This document shows, one piece after another, positions 63,620 through 64,000 of a DNA stretch of 64,000 bases. The first letter of the stretch is position 1. Every line of letters begins with the position of its first letter. Position numbers and translations under genes: made by a program. The stretch covers positions 124,001 to 188,000 of the forward strand of contig VWVT01000012.1 of the NCBI GenBank assembly GCA_008638415.1, written 5' to 3'. The notes under the pieces are model-generated. The model ran no database searches. It had not been told where the DNA came from and saw nothing but the letters and a program-made list of their open reading frames with translations. Origin of the DNA: Nocardiopsis sinuspersici (GTDB lineage: Bacteria; Actinomycetota; Actinomycetes; Streptosporangiales; Streptosporangiaceae).

Positions 63620-64000
63620 TCGACTTCCTCCACGCGAACTGCCCAAGCGCCGTTCCGGCCGCCACCGCAACCCCCTGTCCTTCGACAACTGGTTCGGTAC
63701 CCCCGCCCTGATCATGGCGGTCCCAGGCACGGCCGAAGCGGCGAAGTGCGCCGACGGCGAGTCGATCGGTGCCCGGATGGCCGACCTCGTGCGCGCCTAC
63801 CGCCCCGAGGTCACCATCCGCTACGGACACACCGAAGGCGACGAACAGACCCTCGTCGAGGCGCTCCACGGCCTGGAGCACTCCGACAAACGGCCCCTGT
63901 CCGGCGTCGTCGTCCCGCTGGTCACGGCCCCGCACACGGGGGTGTCCGCCGCCATCGAGGCGGCCGTCGCCCGGACCGGTGCCGACGCGCGCGTCACCGA
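63606..64000 (+). CDS. Sirohydrochlorin chelatase (CbiX)-like protein, N-terminal part (cut by window edge)
   Basis: The open frame runs off the window end after 131 codons. After a basic N-terminus (RLPPRELPKRRSGRHRN) it has DNWFGTPALIMAVPGTAEAA, where relatives carry a metal-ligand His region, then LVRAYRPEVTIRYGHTEGDE with a His, and SGVVVPLVTAPHTGVSAAIE with another His. This order fits actinomycete CbiX-type ferro/cobalt-chelatases of siroheme or cobalamin synthesis. ATG 63606 has a weak ribosome site and overlaps a 33-codon frame, so the true start is uncertain. Confidence 0.6.
   Translation, partial: MRNSDRLPPRELPKRRSGRHRNPLSFDNWFGTPALIMAVPGTAEAAKCADGESIGARMADLVRAYRPEVTIRYGHTEGDEQTLVEALHGLEHSDKRPLSGVVVPLVTAPHTGVSAAIEAAVARTGADARVT

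Overview
The window is chromosomal DNA of a very high-GC actinomycete. GTG and TTG starts are frequent, third codon positions are mostly G/C, and many genes overlap by four bases (ATGA or GTGA). Clade markers include mIHF, an actinobacterial conservon, DUF742, a CGNR zinc-finger protein, an RlmB/SpoU-pheST neighbourhood and a pyr-mihF-gmk-rpoZ-coaBC-metK block. A Nocardiopsis-like member of the Streptosporangiales is my best guess, but this rests on gene order and style, not on a database comparison.

Layout. 1-8160: pyrimidine synthesis (end of pyrC, carA, carB, pyrK-like, pyrD, pyrF). 8570-13193: mihF, gmk, rpoZ, coaBC, metK. 13371-18430: accessory genes (secreted DUF11 protein, CGNR regulator divergent from an alpha/beta hydrolase, DUF349 protein, metallo-hydrolase). 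18694-24689: aspS, a PAS/GAF/PP2C phosphatase, rarA. 24713-28640: a membrane-anchored pseudokinase, DUF948 and DUF6167-like proteins, and a small membrane protein followed by a frameshifted relative. 28946-38592: alaS, ruvX, mltG and aroE; a 2.3 kb insertion of broken insertion sequences plus a low-GC secreted protein gene separates mltG from aroE. 38969-41327: infC, rpmI, rplT and an rRNA methyltransferase, with an attenuator-like leader before infC. 41856-46850: an orphan histidine kinase, then pheS-pheT. 47257-50902: class III aminotransferase, MarR regulator and FAD amine oxidase, probably an amine-degradation module. 51035-59024: the arginine cluster argC-J-B-D-F-R-G-H. 59422-63448: a four-gene conservon. 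The window ends inside a sirohydrochlorin chelatase-like gene.

How the genes work together. pyrC to pyrF would make UMP from bicarbonate and glutamine; CarAB also feeds carbamoyl phosphate to ArgF. The arginine cluster is the most striking region. argB, argD, argF, argR and argH look intact. argJ has lost its C-terminal half and its canonical self-cleavage motif. argG has lost its ATP-binding N-terminus and an internal block, with a 229 bp element resembling an IS200/IS605 end remnant sitting at the N-terminal break. Either the strain is impaired in arginine synthesis or intact copies lie elsewhere.

Other points worth attention are the pseudokinase with a Fur/Zur-like box upstream, the infC leader with an intrinsic terminator and a tiny upstream reading frame, tandem extended -10 elements before aroE at the island edge, and 52-residue tandem repeats in the cytoplasmic part of MltG. 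I saw no tRNA, rRNA, CRISPR array or recognisable riboswitch.
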